Source: Regnicoccus frigidus | GTDB taxonomy: Bacteria > Cyanobacteriota > Cyanobacteriia > PCC-6307 > Cyanobiaceae | Length of the DNA stretch: 64,000 nt | Assembly (NCBI GenBank): GCA_025194985.1 | Contig: JAOANE010000050.1 | Span: forward strand, 7,761-71,760 | Direction of reading: 5' to 3' | Shown: one piece after another, positions 26,561 through 36,426 of the stretch | Layout of the letters: each line of letters opens with the position of its first letter | Numbering within the stretch: the stretch's first letter is position 1 | Notes under the pieces: model-generated | Told to the model about the DNA's origin: nothing | What the model saw: only the letters and a program-made list of their open reading frames with translations | The model's database searches: none | Made by a program: the position numbers and the translations under genes

Positions 26561-26809
26561 ATGAATCCCCTGCTTCAGGTGCTGCGCGGACTTGCCAATG
26601 GCCTGGGCCTGGCCTGGTGGGCGAAGGTCGAAACCAAAGGCCCCGATGTCATCTATTGGTTTGGGCCGTTTGTGCGCCGCCGGCACCTGGAGGCCAAACT
26701 GCCGGCCTTCCTGGCTGATCTGCGTTCGGAAGCGCCGGCTTCATTGAGCCATGACCTGCTGCGGGTGCGCCGGGGTGAGCCGCTCACCGAAGAGCTCAAC
26801 CCCGGCTGA
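26561..26809 (+). CDS. DUF1816 family protein
   Basis: 82 residues. Matches the small cyanobacterial DUF1816 family with AWWAKVETKGPDVIYWFGPF and RHLEAKLPAFLADLRSE. It is seen next to phycobilisome-related genes in some cyanobacteria, but the role is unknown. It sits between rlmB and gatA. Confidence 0.85.
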   Translation: MNPLLQVLRGLANGLGLAWWAKVETKGPDVIYWFGPFVRRRHLEAKLPAFLADLRSEAPASLSHDLLRVRRGEPLTEELNPG

Positions 26810-26839
26810 TAGCGTCGCCCCATCGCCGACACGGACGCC

Positions 26840-28300
26840 ATGGGGATCGCTGAATGGCGGCAGCAACTGCAGAGCAAGGAGCTGTCCGCCCGCGAGCTCA
26901 CCGACCACCATCTCGCCCGGATCACGGCCTTAGACCCCACCGTCCACGCCTTTCTGGAGGTCACCGCCGAGCGGGCCCGGGCTGATGCCGACCGCATCGA
27001 TGCCGGCCTGGCCGCCGGTGAGCCCTTGCCTCCCCTGGCCGGGGTGCCACTGGCGATCAAGGACAACCTCTGCACCAAGGGGATTCGCACCACCTGCTCC
27101 AGCCGCATGCTGGAGAACTTTGTTCCGCCCTACGAATCCACCGTCACCGAACGCCTCTGGCAAGCCGGCGCGGTGCTGTTGGGTAAAACCAACCTCGACG
27201 AGTTCGCCATGGGCAGCTCGACGGAGACCTCCGCCTTTGGCCCCAGCCGCAATCCCTGGGACCCCGAGCGGGTGCCAGGCGGCAGTTCAGGCGGCAGTGC
27301 GGCGGCGGTGGCCGCCGGTGAAGCGATGGCAGCCCTGGGCTCCGATACCGGCGGCTCGATCCGCCAGCCCGCCTCCTTCTGCGGCGTGGTCGGGCTCAAG
27401 CCCACCTACGGCCGGGTGAGCCGTTGGGGTTTGGTGGCCTTCGCCAGTTCGCTCGATCAGGTGGGCCCCTTCAGCACCAGCGTCGCCGATGCGGCAGCCC
27501 TGCTCCAGGTGATCGCCGGCGCCGATCCCCGTGATGGCACCTGCCTGGATGTGCCTGTTCCCGATTACACAGCCGCCCTGCAGCAACCGGTGGCTGGTCT
27601 GCGGGTGGGCCTGATCAAGGAATGCTTCGAGCAGGACGGCCTGGCTCCAGAGGTTGCCGCCGCCGTGATGGCCGCCGCCGACCAGTTGCAGGCCCTGGGC
27701 TGCGAGCTGGTGGATGTGAGCTGCCCGCGCTTCAACGACGGCATCGCTACCTACTACGTGATCGCCCCGTCGGAGGCTTCCGCCAACCTGGCCCGCTACG
27801 ACGGCGTCAAATACGGCTACCGCTCCGAGCAGGCCGGCAGCTTGGCTGAGATGACGGCCCGCAGCCGCACCGAAGGGTTTGGCGAGGAGGTGCAACGTCG
27901 CATCCTGATCGGCACCTATGCCCTGTCGGCCGGCTACATGGATGCCTACTACAAGAAAGCGCAGCAGGTGCGCACCTTGATCCGCCGCGATTTCGACCGG
28001 GCCTTTGAGGGTGTTGATGTGCTGCTCAGCCCGACGGCGCCCACCACGGCCTTCCGCTTCGGCGCCCACGCCGATGACCCCTTGGCCATGTATCTCGCCG
28101 ACCTGCTGACGATTCCGGCGAACATGGCCGGCCTACCGGCGATCAGCCTGCCCTGCGGTTTTGATTCCGCTGGCCTGCCGATCGGCCTGCAACTGATCAC
28201 TGGCGTGCTCGAAGAACCGCGCCTGCTGCAGGTGGCCCACCACTACGAGCAGGCCGCGCGGGTGATGGACAGCCGGCCCGAGGCGGCACTGGTGGCCTGA
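26840..28300 (+). CDS. gatA: Aspartyl/glutamyl-tRNA amidotransferase subunit A
   Basis: 486 residues, normal length. Amidase-signature enzyme that releases ammonia for Gln-tRNA(Gln) or Asn-tRNA(Asn) formation. Catalytic triad: Lys in PLAIKDNLC, the cis-Ser in SDTGGSIRQPASFCG and the nucleophile Ser in the GGSSGGSAAAVAAG region. Other subunits are not in the window. Confidence 0.96.
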   Translation: MGIAEWRQQLQSKELSARELTDHHLARITALDPTVHAFLEVTAERARADADRIDAGLAAGEPLPPLAGVPLAIKDNLCTKGIRTTCSSRMLENFVPPYESTVTERLWQAGAVLLGKTNLDEFAMGSSTETSAFGPSRNPWDPERVPGGSSGGSAAAVAAGEAMAALGSDTGGSIRQPASFCGVVGLKPTYGRVSRWGLVAFASSLDQVGPFSTSVADAAALLQVIAGADPRDGTCLDVPVPDYTAALQQPVAGLRVGLIKECFEQDGLAPEVAAAVMAAADQLQALGCELVDVSCPRFNDGIATYYVIAPSEASANLARYDGVKYGYRSEQAGSLAEMTARSRTEGFGEEVQRRILIGTYALSAGYMDAYYKKAQQVRTLIRRDFDRAFEGVDVLLSPTAPTTAFRFGAHADDPLAMYLADLLTIPANMAGLPAISLPCGFDSAGLPIGLQLITGVLEEPRLLQVAHHYEQAARVMDSRPEAALVA

Positions 28301-28305
28301 GGAAA

Positions 28306-29919
28306 TCAGAATGATTTGGCTGCATCGCTGATTGCTAAACCACTGATTAAGGAATCCAGAGCGTCGCTCACTTGATCGAGCACAGACTGCCAGTTGCCAC
28401 GCTCCGGCTGACGAAAGAGACGGGCTGATGGATACCAGGGTGACTGGCTCCCTTTGATGCCCCAACGTGGCAAGGGGACATGTTGGAGTAGGACCCACGT
28501 GGGCTTTCCAAGGCCGCAGGCCAGATGCACTGTGGTATTGCTCACGGAAATCACGATGTCACAAGCATCGATTAGTGCGGCCAAGTCATCAAGATTTTTG
28601 AAGTTGTCAATTTCATTGAGGCATTTGACCTCGATGCCTGTTTGTTGTTGTAACTGGGAAATTTCGCTTTGGGTCTCTCCGTATTGAAGCGAAATCAACT
28701 TGACGTTAGACCTAGCCAAGGCGCCAGCCAATCCCATGAGGGACATCGACTTAGAAGCCCCCAGCATTGGGTGTGTACTGCGCCAGGAAATCCCACAGAC
28801 CAGTTTGGGCTCTCCATTGCGAATCTTTTTGGATACCTGCATCTTCAAGGCTTGATCTGCCACAAGATAACCTGCTGGCGAGGCTGGAAATTCACTGAGC
28901 GATTGACGAAAATGTCTGCCTAGGCTGCCCATGGCGATGAAGGCATCATTCTTTGTGCTGGTTGGTACTGAGATGGAATGTTGAAATTTGACCTGCGGTA
29001 AGGAGCGCTGCATCAGTGGCAAAAGCCTTGGGTCAACTAGGACAATGATGTCTTCGTGAACTCTTTTCAGGTCCGGAATCATGGTGCCAAAATTGATTTG
29101 GTCGCCAACTCCTAGTTCTGCTATTACGATGACCCTTTTTTCCTTATCTCTTGGGTGCCATGAGGGTGATGGAGGTGGAGATTGCTTAACCGTTTCTGAT
29201 TTCCATCTGTACTCGAAGTGCTCCCATGCTTCTGAAAAATTCTGCTGCAGAAGCATGATCAAACAGCGGCAGTAGCGTGCTTCGACATGTCCTGAATCCT
29301 GTTCAATTGCACGATTCAGGTTTTCCATGGCTGCATCGAGCTCGCCCAAATCCTTGAGGGCAACGCCTAAATTGTATGAGGCGTCGGGATAATTGGGCTG
29401 AATGGAGAGCGCTTCGTTGAAGGCAAGGATTCCATTTTCGTAATCGCCGATCTGAGTGAGGGCATTGCCAAGATTGCAATGCACCATCGGTAATTCATGT
29501 CGAATCGCCAGTGCTTTCCTGTAGACAAGGATGGCGTCTTCAGATTTCCCAGTGCTGGCCAAGGCCTGCCCTAGATTGCTGAGCGCCATCGTGTCGGATG
29601 GATTGAGAGTGATTGCTAAATTAGCTATTTTAATGGCTTCATCGTGCCGCTTGGTCCTTCCATAGATTGACGACAGGTTGACATACACAAGGATGTTCTT
29701 GGTTTGTGAATTGATTAAAGATAGATATTTTTCTTCCGCCTCTTGAAGCTTTCCGGCCTGATGAAGTTGAAAGGCCTGCTGTATTAGAAATGCTTCTTGC
29801 CTTGTAATCGATTGCAGGAAGCCGTTCTTGGATGTCCGCAGTTTGCTGCTGGTTGGATGACTTGGTTTGCTAGAAAATCCCTGCTGCCCTGAACCTGCCC
29901 CTCCACGCGATCTGACCAT
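28306..29919 (-). CDS. TPR protein with C-terminal glycosyltransferase-like domain
   Basis: About 537 residues from ATG 29919; in-frame ATG 30060 adds 47 residues that lack family similarity. About six tetratricopeptide repeats (residues ~45-225) are followed by a C-terminal domain with GISWRSTHPMLGASKSMSL and ACDIVISVSNTTVHLACGLG, a pattern seen in GT9/GT41-like glycosyltransferase fusions of cyanobacteria. Noticeably lower GC than gatA and dnaE, which it lies between on the opposite strand, so probably acquired. Likely modifies a protein or surface glycan; inferred. Confidence 0.8.
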   Translation of the reverse strand: MVRSRGGAGSGQQGFSSKPSHPTSSKLRTSKNGFLQSITRQEAFLIQQAFQLHQAGKLQEAEEKYLSLINSQTKNILVYVNLSSIYGRTKRHDEAIKIANLAITLNPSDTMALSNLGQALASTGKSEDAILVYRKALAIRHELPMVHCNLGNALTQIGDYENGILAFNEALSIQPNYPDASYNLGVALKDLGELDAAMENLNRAIEQDSGHVEARYCRCLIMLLQQNFSEAWEHFEYRWKSETVKQSPPPSPSWHPRDKEKRVIVIAELGVGDQINFGTMIPDLKRVHEDIIVLVDPRLLPLMQRSLPQVKFQHSISVPTSTKNDAFIAMGSLGRHFRQSLSEFPASPAGYLVADQALKMQVSKKIRNGEPKLVCGISWRSTHPMLGASKSMSLMGLAGALARSNVKLISLQYGETQSEISQLQQQTGIEVKCLNEIDNFKNLDDLAALIDACDIVISVSNTTVHLACGLGKPTWVLLQHVPLPRWGIKGSQSPWYPSARLFRQPERGNWQSVLDQVSDALDSLISGLAISDAAKSF

Positions 29920-30180
29920 GGGTTGAAGATGGACTACCGCGAAAACCTTACCGATCAAGGCATGGCTTTCAGATTCCAATCTGGTTGGAATGACAGGTTC
30001 AGCCAAGCAATGGCCTGAATCCCGGCCCGAGCAAGCAGGGATTGCGAGCTGTCGTGGCACGCTATTGGTGGTGTCTCTATGGGGTTTTGGCTGAGAAAAG
30101 CCCTTGATCTTGTGGTTTCCCTTAAAGTTCAGAGGGTTTTGTCCAGCTGGTCAGAACCGCTTCTGTCGCCCCCAACGCCC

Positions 30181-33100
30181 TTGGCCTTCGTCCCCCTCCA
30201 TAACCACAGCGACTACAGCCTGCTGGACGGGGCCAGCCAGTTGCCGCAGATGGTCGAGCGGGCTTTGGAGCTGGGTATGCCGGCGCTGGCGCTCACCGAT
30301 CACGGTGTGATGTATGGGGCGATCGAGCTGCTGAAGCTCTGCACCAAGGCGGGCATCAAGCCGATCATCGGCAACGAGATGTATGTGATCAACGGCTCGA
30401 TCGATGATCCGCAGCCGAAGAAGGAACGCCGTTACCACCTGGTGGTGCTGGCCAAGAACGCCACCGGCTATCGCAATCTTGTCAAGCTCACCAGCCTCAG
30501 CCACCTGCGCGGCATGCGCGGCCGGGGCATCTTTTCGCGCGCCTGCATCGACAAGCAGTTGCTGCGCCAGTACAGCGAGGGACTGATCGTGGCCACCGCC
30601 TGCCTGGGCGGTGAGATTCCCCAGGCGATTCTCAAGGGTCGCCCGGATGTGGCCCGCGATGTGGCCCGCTTCTATCAGGAGCTCTTCGGCGACGACTTCT
30701 ACCTGGAGATCCAGGACCATGGCTCCCCGGAAGACCGGATCGTCAACGGCGAGATCGTGCGCATCGCTGCCGAGCTGGGCATCGAGCTGATCGCCACCAA
30801 TGACGCCCACTACCTCACCCGCCACGACGTGGAGGCCCACGACGCCCTCCTCTGCGTGCTCACCGGCAAGTTGGTGAGCGACGTCAAACGCCTGCGCTAT
30901 ACGGGCACCGAATACATCAAGAGTGAGGAGGAGATGGGGCGGCTGTTCGCCGACCATCTCGAGCCTGCGGTGGTGGCCCGGGCGATCGCCAACACCGTTG
31001 TGGTGGCAGACAAAGTGGAGGCCTACGACATCCTCGGGCGTCAGCAGATGCCCCGCTTCCCGATCCCGGCTGGGCATACGGCGGTGAGCTATCTGCGCGA
31101 GGTGAGCGAGCAGGGCCTGCGCCAGCGTCAGGGCTTGCAGGATTCAGACCCGTTCGAGCCTCTGTATGGCGAGCGGCTGGCCTTTGAGCTGCAGGTGATG
31201 GAGCAGATGGGCTTCCCCACCTACTTCCTGGTGGTCTGGGATTACATCCGCTATGCCCGCGAGCAAGGCATCCCGGTGGGGCCCGGGCGTGGCTCGGCGG
31301 CCGGCTCCCTGGTGGCTTACGCCCTGGGGATCACGGCGCTGGATCCGGTGGAGCACGGCCTGCTGTTCGAGCGCTTCCTCAACCCGGAGCGCCAGTCGAT
31401 GCCTGACATCGACACCGACTTCTGCATCGAGCGCCGCAGCGAGGTGATCGAGTATGTGACGGAGCGCTATGGCGCCGACAAGGTGGCCCAGATCATCACC
31501 TTCAACCGCATGACCTCGAAGGCGGTGCTCAAGGATGTGGCCCGGGTGCTCGACATTCCCTATGGCGATGCCGACCGCCTCGCCAAGTTGATTCCTGTGG
31601 TGCGCGGCAAGCCCGCCAAGCTCGCCGAGATGATCGGCCCCGATTCACCGGCGCCGGAATTCAGGGAGAAGTATGAGAAAGATCCGGTGGTGCAGCGCTG
31701 GGTGGATATGGCCCGCCGGATCGAGGGCACCAACAAAACCTTTGGTGTTCATGCCGCCGGGGTGGTGATTGCCGCGGAACCGCTCGATGAACTGGTGCCG
31801 CTGCAGCGCAACAACGACGGCCAGGTAATCACCCAATACTTCATGGAAGACGTGGAGGCGATGGGGCTGCTGAAGATGGACTTCCTCGGTCTGCGCAACC
31901 TCACCATGATCGAGAAAACCATTGATCTCGTTGAGCAGAACACTGGCGAAAGGATCGATCCTGATGCCCTTCCGGCCTTTGACGACGCCACCTTCGCCTT
32001 GCTCGCCCGCGGCGATCTCGAAGGTATCTTCCAGCTCGAATCGAGCGGCATGCGCCAGATCGTGCGCGATCTCAAGCCCTCCTCCCTCGAAGACATCTCT
32101 TCGATCCTGGCGTTGTATCGGCCGGGCCCGCTCGATGCCGGCCTGATACCCAAGTTCATCAACCGCAAGCACGGCCGTGAAGCGATTGAGTTCGCCTGTC
32201 CGGCGCTGGAGCCGATCCTGAAGGAAACCTACGGGATCATGGTGTATCAGGAGCAGATCATGCGGATCGCCCAGGATCTGGCTGGTTATTCACTCGGTGA
32301 AGCCGACCTGCTGCGCCGGGCGATGGGCAAAAAGAAAGTGGCCGAGATGCAGAAACACCGCCATCAGTTCGTGGAGGGTGCCACCTCCCGAGGTGTGATG
32401 GGCACGGTGGCTGAAGCCTTGTTTGAGCAGATGGTGTTGTTCGCTGAATACTGCTTCAACAAGAGCCATTCCACCGCCTACGGCGCGGTTACGTACCAAA
32501 CGGCTTACCTCAAGGCGCACTTCCCGGTCGCCTACATGGCGGCGCTGCTCACGGTCAATGCCGGCAGCACCGACAAGGTGCAGCGTTATATCGCCAACTG
32601 TCAGGCGATGGGCATCGAGGTGATGCCGCCCGACCTCAATGCCTCCGGCATCGACTTCACCCCCACCGGTGAGCGCATCCTGTTTGGCCTCTCGGCGGTG
32701 CGCAACCTCGGCGATGGTGCGATCCGCCAGCTGCTGGAAGCCCGCATCAGCGGCGGACCGTTCGTGAGCCTGGCCGACCTCTGCGACCGCATCCCCGGCC
32801 AGCTGCTCAACCGCCGGGCGCTGGAATCGCTGATCCACTGCGGGGCGCTCGATGCCCTTGAGGCTGGTGGCAACCGCGCCCAGTTGATGGCGGATCTGGA
32901 TCTGGTGCTCGATTGGGCCACCTCCCGCGCGAAAGACCGGGCCAGCGGCCAGGGCAACCTCTTCGATCTGCTCGCCGGTGCGGCTGCGGATCCTGCCCCG
33001 GATTCAGGAACTCCTTCAGCAACGTCATCTCCGGCTGGTGGCGATCTGGCCACGGCGCCGAAGGCCGCTCCTGTGGCCGATTACCCCCCCAACGAGAAGC

Positions 33101-33738
33101 TGAAACTGGAGAAGGAGCTGGTGGGCTTCTACCTCTCCGACCATCCGCTCAAGCAGCTCTCGGGGCCGATGCGGCTGCTCACCCCGATCGGCCTGGCCAG
33201 CCTGGAGGAGCAGGCCGACAAGGCCCGCGTGAGTGTGGTGGCGATGGTGGCTGAACTGCGGCCCCTGACCACGCGCAAGGGCGATCGGATGGCCGTGCTC
33301 CAGCTCGAAGATCTCAGCGGCAGCGCCGAAGCGGTGGTGTTCCCGAAAACCTATGCCCGCCTGGCTGACCACCTGATGGTGGATGCCCGCCTGCTGCTCT
33401 GGGCCTCTGTTGACCGCCGCGACGACCGGGTGCAGCTGATCGTTGACGATTGCCGCGTCATCGACGAGCTGCAGTTGCTGATGGTGGACCTCGATGCCGA
33501 GCAGGCCGCCGACATCAGCGTGCAGCACCAACTGCGCGAGTGCCTGGTGCAGCACCGCCTCGGCCAGGACGACGCCGGCCTGCGCATCCCCGTGGTGGCG
33601 CTGGTGCATGACCAGGAGCAGGCCCGCTATGTGCGCCTCGGCCACCAGTTCTGCGTGCGCGATGGCGAAGCCGCCCTCCATACCCTCACGGCCGCTGCCT
33701 TCACCGCCCGGTTGCGCACACCGCTGCAGCTGGTCTGA
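30181..33738 (+). CDS. dnaE: DNA polymerase III alpha subunit
   Basis: 1185 residues from TTG 30181, because homologous proteins start AFVPLHNHSDYS; the in-frame ATG at 30079 would add 34 unmatched residues. N-terminal PHP domain (HNHSDYSLLDGAS), palm domain with the catalytic Asp pair in MPDIDTDFCIERRSEVIEYV (about residue 408), tandem-helix-hairpin-helix and OB-fold nucleic-acid binding (about 960-1060). No intein and no split, unlike the split-intein dnaE of Synechocystis and Nostoc. Confidence 0.95.
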   Translation: MAFVPLHNHSDYSLLDGASQLPQMVERALELGMPALALTDHGVMYGAIELLKLCTKAGIKPIIGNEMYVINGSIDDPQPKKERRYHLVVLAKNATGYRNLVKLTSLSHLRGMRGRGIFSRACIDKQLLRQYSEGLIVATACLGGEIPQAILKGRPDVARDVARFYQELFGDDFYLEIQDHGSPEDRIVNGEIVRIAAELGIELIATNDAHYLTRHDVEAHDALLCVLTGKLVSDVKRLRYTGTEYIKSEEEMGRLFADHLEPAVVARAIANTVVVADKVEAYDILGRQQMPRFPIPAGHTAVSYLREVSEQGLRQRQGLQDSDPFEPLYGERLAFELQVMEQMGFPTYFLVVWDYIRYAREQGIPVGPGRGSAAGSLVAYALGITALDPVEHGLLFERFLNPERQSMPDIDTDFCIERRSEVIEYVTERYGADKVAQIITFNRMTSKAVLKDVARVLDIPYGDADRLAKLIPVVRGKPAKLAEMIGPDSPAPEFREKYEKDPVVQRWVDMARRIEGTNKTFGVHAAGVVIAAEPLDELVPLQRNNDGQVITQYFMEDVEAMGLLKMDFLGLRNLTMIEKTIDLVEQNTGERIDPDALPAFDDATFALLARGDLEGIFQLESSGMRQIVRDLKPSSLEDISSILALYRPGPLDAGLIPKFINRKHGREAIEFACPALEPILKETYGIMVYQEQIMRIAQDLAGYSLGEADLLRRAMGKKKVAEMQKHRHQFVEGATSRGVMGTVAEALFEQMVLFAEYCFNKSHSTAYGAVTYQTAYLKAHFPVAYMAALLTVNAGSTDKVQRYIANCQAMGIEVMPPDLNASGIDFTPTGERILFGLSAVRNLGDGAIRQLLEARISGGPFVSLADLCDRIPGQLLNRRALESLIHCGALDALEAGGNRAQLMADLDLVLDWATSRAKDRASGQGNLFDLLAGAAADPAPDSGTPSATSSPAGGDLATAPKAAPVADYPPNEKLKLEKELVGFYLSDHPLKQLSGPMRLLTPIGLASLEEQADKARVSVVAMVAELRPLTTRKGDRMAVLQLEDLSGSAEAVVFPKTYARLADHLMVDARLLLWASVDRRDDRVQLIVDDCRVIDELQLLMVDLDAEQAADISVQHQLRECLVQHRLGQDDAGLRIPVVALVHDQEQARYVRLGHQFCVRDGEAALHTLTAAAFTARLRTPLQLV

Positions 33739-34192
33739 ACGGAGGGCGGGATCCGATCGTCCCCGGTCGCTGGATTAAGGCCTGGACGTGGGGTCAAAGC
33801 CGGTATTTGTGATCAAAGGCCGAACTTGCGATTCGCCTCTCGCCTGCAGATAGCTTTGGCCATGGTTAAGGTCTCTTTGCGCTCCAACTGCTTGATTAAG
33901 CAGCGACAGGTGAATGGGGCTAACGCATCAGGCCTTGGACGGGCGGTGCTTCTTCCTTCCATGGTCACAGCGCCCTTGCATATGGCCAGCCGAGGCTGAT
34001 CGGCTAGTTATGTTATCCCTATCTTGATTGGTCCCCAAGTCTTGAGTCAAAGAGCCCAAGACTTGGAGAGACAGGAGTGCCCCTTGTGGTTAATGGCCAC
34101 TCCAGTTTGGAAGGTCTCTGGAGCGAAGTCGGTTTCTGTTGAAGCTGAGTTCCACTCCGTTAAAGAGGGGTCAAGCCTTCATGCTCAGGTCA
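33739..34192. other. Intergenic region, no gene seen
   Basis: Between dnaE and the CsbD-like gene. GC content falls compared with dnaE. I see no credible gene, RNA or terminator with a T tract. It appears to start a small accessory insertion (34193-37335) before the PAM68-rpsO-ruvA block. Confidence 0.5.
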
Positions 34193-34540
34193 TCACATCT
34201 TGTCTGCAGCGTCTGATGTGGCTTCACCGAGTTTGCCGACGGCAGACTTGAGTCCTTGCTTGAGATCGGATCCCGCCTGCATGGCGGAAGCCTGGACCTG
34301 CTTGGCCTGTCCCTTGATCTTTTCACCCGTATCACCGGTCAGATCACCGTGGGCTGCTTCAAGCCGGCCTTCGGCATCTTTGGCTGTGGCATTTAAATCT
34401 TTAGACATGAATCGTGCTGCAAAGGGAAGGTTGGCGGGATGGCTGCTCAAGGCCATGGCAGGAGCTTGAACAACCAGTGAGATGATCAAGACGATCACCG
34501 ACAGAATCAGTCTGAGTGGACGCGTCCTGTCCGTTGTCAT
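34193..34540 (-). CDS. Exported CsbD-like protein
   Basis: 115 residues from ATG 34540 (in-frame ATG 34570 is also possible). A hydrophobic signal segment (LRLILSVIVLIISLVVQAPAMA) is followed by a CsbD-like helical stretch, DAEGRLEAAHGDLTGDTGEK, with a Lys-rich continuation. CsbD proteins are small stress-induced proteins of unknown mechanism and are normally cytoplasmic, so the signal segment is notable. Confidence 0.75.
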   Translation of the reverse strand: MTTDRTRPLRLILSVIVLIISLVVQAPAMALSSHPANLPFAARFMSKDLNATAKDAEGRLEAAHGDLTGDTGEKIKGQAKQVQASAMQAGSDLKQGLKSAVGKLGEATSDAADKM

Positions 34541-34796
34541 GGCATCCACAGTTGCAAGGGCCAACCTCATAGGTAGCCAGAAGACTGGCCGCTGGCCACG
34601 GAAATGCTGCTGAGAATCCCTTGAAAGGGACAACAGCTGAAAATCTCCAGGTTCTGAATTGATTGATGAGTCGCGGTGCTTATGCAATTCCAGGCAGGTT
34701 TCAGCCCTGGAACTGGGACAGGCACCGCTGAAGACATGGAACGTCAGACCATGACTCCGATCGGGGCACCAAACAGGGCCAGGGAGGAGACGTTGC

Positions 34797-35501
34797 CTAT
34801 TTTGTTGCTGCCGCAAGCAACGCATCCGTGAGCCCGTCAGGATCGGCCATGGCATCAGTGCCCGGACCCGAACCCGCATTCCCCAGCAACTCAGGTTTGT
34901 CAACAAAGCACTCAATCAGAGCTTTGAAGAAATTGTCTTGATGACTGAGCATGTGTGTCCCCATGGTGCCCGTCCTTCCACCGAGGCACAAATCAACAGA
35001 TCCATCTAGACCCGTGATGACCACTCCTGGCTGGTGAGAGAGCGAACGATGAATCATCAAAGGATTCTGAGATGAAAAGAATTCCACCGCTTCCTCTGGG
35101 GTGCTGTGGATCAACGTTGCTTCTTGGGCCAAGTGGTGGAATCGTCTGAGGATTTCATGCGTTGGCTTCGAGCCTGGCTCCAGATCCCAGGAACTGGGTT
35201 GCCAGGCCACGTCAAGGGCGATGTCAACCCCAAGCGGTATCGAACGCTCAAGAATCATCGTCAGCGTTGTGTCCTCTGTTGCGCAAATCAGGGAATTGCT
35301 GGTGATCAGCAGCCAAGAGGCTTTTGAAACGATTGGCATCATGGCTTCCACCAGGCCAGCAGGTGTTTGGGTGGAAGCACAGGCTGCGCTATAGACGGCG
35401 GAGAACTCAACAACTGCTGGAATATCTGTAGCGCTCATTGAGGAAGCTGACTCCTTGGCGGGAAGATTACTGCTGGAGCCATGCAAAGTGTTGGAAATCA
35501 T
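34797..35501 (-). CDS. PfkB-like sugar kinase fragment, probably inactive
   Basis: About 234 residues from ATG 35501; an in-frame frame extends to 35630. The middle resembles PfkB/fructokinase: ALDVAWQPSSWDLEPGSKPT matches the family NWRP region and PGVVITGLDGSVDLCLGGR matches the strand before the active site. The DTTGAGDAF signature is replaced by a SHQDNFFKAL sequence (Asp kept, anion-hole Gly-Ala-Gly lost) and the N-terminal sugar-binding part is missing. Could be a decayed kinase or a regulatory derivative. Confidence 0.5.
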   Translation of the reverse strand: MISNTLHGSSSNLPAKESASSMSATDIPAVVEFSAVYSAACASTQTPAGLVEAMMPIVSKASWLLITSNSLICATEDTTLTMILERSIPLGVDIALDVAWQPSSWDLEPGSKPTHEILRRFHHLAQEATLIHSTPEEAVEFFSSQNPLMIHRSLSHQPGVVITGLDGSVDLCLGGRTGTMGTHMLSHQDNFFKALIECFVDKPELLGNAGSGPGTDAMADPDGLTDALLAAATK

Positions 35502-35610
35502 GTTGTTGCGGTGATGGAGGGAGTAGGGCTGCAAGCAATAATTATCGTGATCAACGATGCATTTAGGAGTATCTTCTGATTGGCCATCAGGCTGAAGTTG
35601 GTTTTGTGTC

Positions 35611-35958
35611 TTAGTTGTCTTTTTCCGCAAAATTGTGAAATCGTGTGGCTAAGTCTTGGAAGAGGTGATCTGTCTGTATTAGCAGTACTTCCCAGTTTGC
35701 TTGGGTAGCTTGTTTCAGCCTCTCTGCCTGCGAATGGGCTTGATCTCGGGCCTCGGTTAGCTCCGCCACTCGCTTCTCGGTTTCGTTGCGGACTTCCGAC
35801 GAGATGCTTTGCAGTGTTTGTTTGAGTGTCTCGATCTGGTGAGACCAAGCCTCAATTTGTGCCTGCTTTTTGGCGAGGATGGCTTGCTTGAGTTGCTCAT
35901 CCACTTGGCTTTGCCCGTCAGCTTGGTTGCTGATGGGCGGCTGAGACGTGTTGCTCAT
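35611..35958 (-). CDS. Coiled-coil hypothetical protein
   Basis: 115 residues, no membrane segment. Residues about 20-90 form a long charged heptad-like coiled coil (EAWSHQIETLKQTLQSISSE). No domain recognised. Lies upstream of the PfkB-like fragment on the same strand. Confidence 0.65.
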   Translation of the reverse strand: MSNTSQPPISNQADGQSQVDEQLKQAILAKKQAQIEAWSHQIETLKQTLQSISSEVRNETEKRVAELTEARDQAHSQAERLKQATQANWEVLLIQTDHLFQDLATRFHNFAEKDN

Positions 35959-36426
35959 GGTGTCTGTCTAAGGTTGGATCGGTTGATTTCAACTCAACGG
36001 CGTAGCTCGACAAATCTGCCCGAAGAACCGGAACCGTGGTTTAACTTTGTGACCAGCTACATGTAAGTGGGTCCATATTATCAGGACGTGCCTCTTCAGC
36101 TTGTCCAAAAAATCTCTCAGTGATCACCATTGACCTGTATTAATCCTTAAGATCTTCTGTATCGTGATGCGGTATCTGAGCTTTTGGTCGTGTATCTGTC
36201 TGCTACGCCAGTGCCATTGGTAGTATGAATCAAGCCCTTTTTTCTCACGAAGGTCCCACTCATGATTGAATCATCATCAACACCGAGCGTGGACCCTTGC
36301 TTGGAGTCCAATTGGTGTTGGCAAACTATGCCTGTCAGTTCATGCTGATAGGCAGCAATCGAGAGACCCAATCGATCTGGCTTTGACTTCAACCACCAGG
36401 TCAATGTTGGCGCGATCGATGGCTGG

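Noticed and set aside
30079..30180. ATG at 30079 as the dnaE start
   Set aside because: Adds 34 residues without family similarity; TTG at 30181 gives the conserved N-terminus.
30151..31077. Minus-strand frame of 308 codons at the start of dnaE
   Set aside because: Antisense shadow of the conserved PHP domain of dnaE.
28306..33738. Split or intein-containing dnaE
   Set aside because: The polymerase reads through in one frame from the PHP to the OB domain with no intein block.
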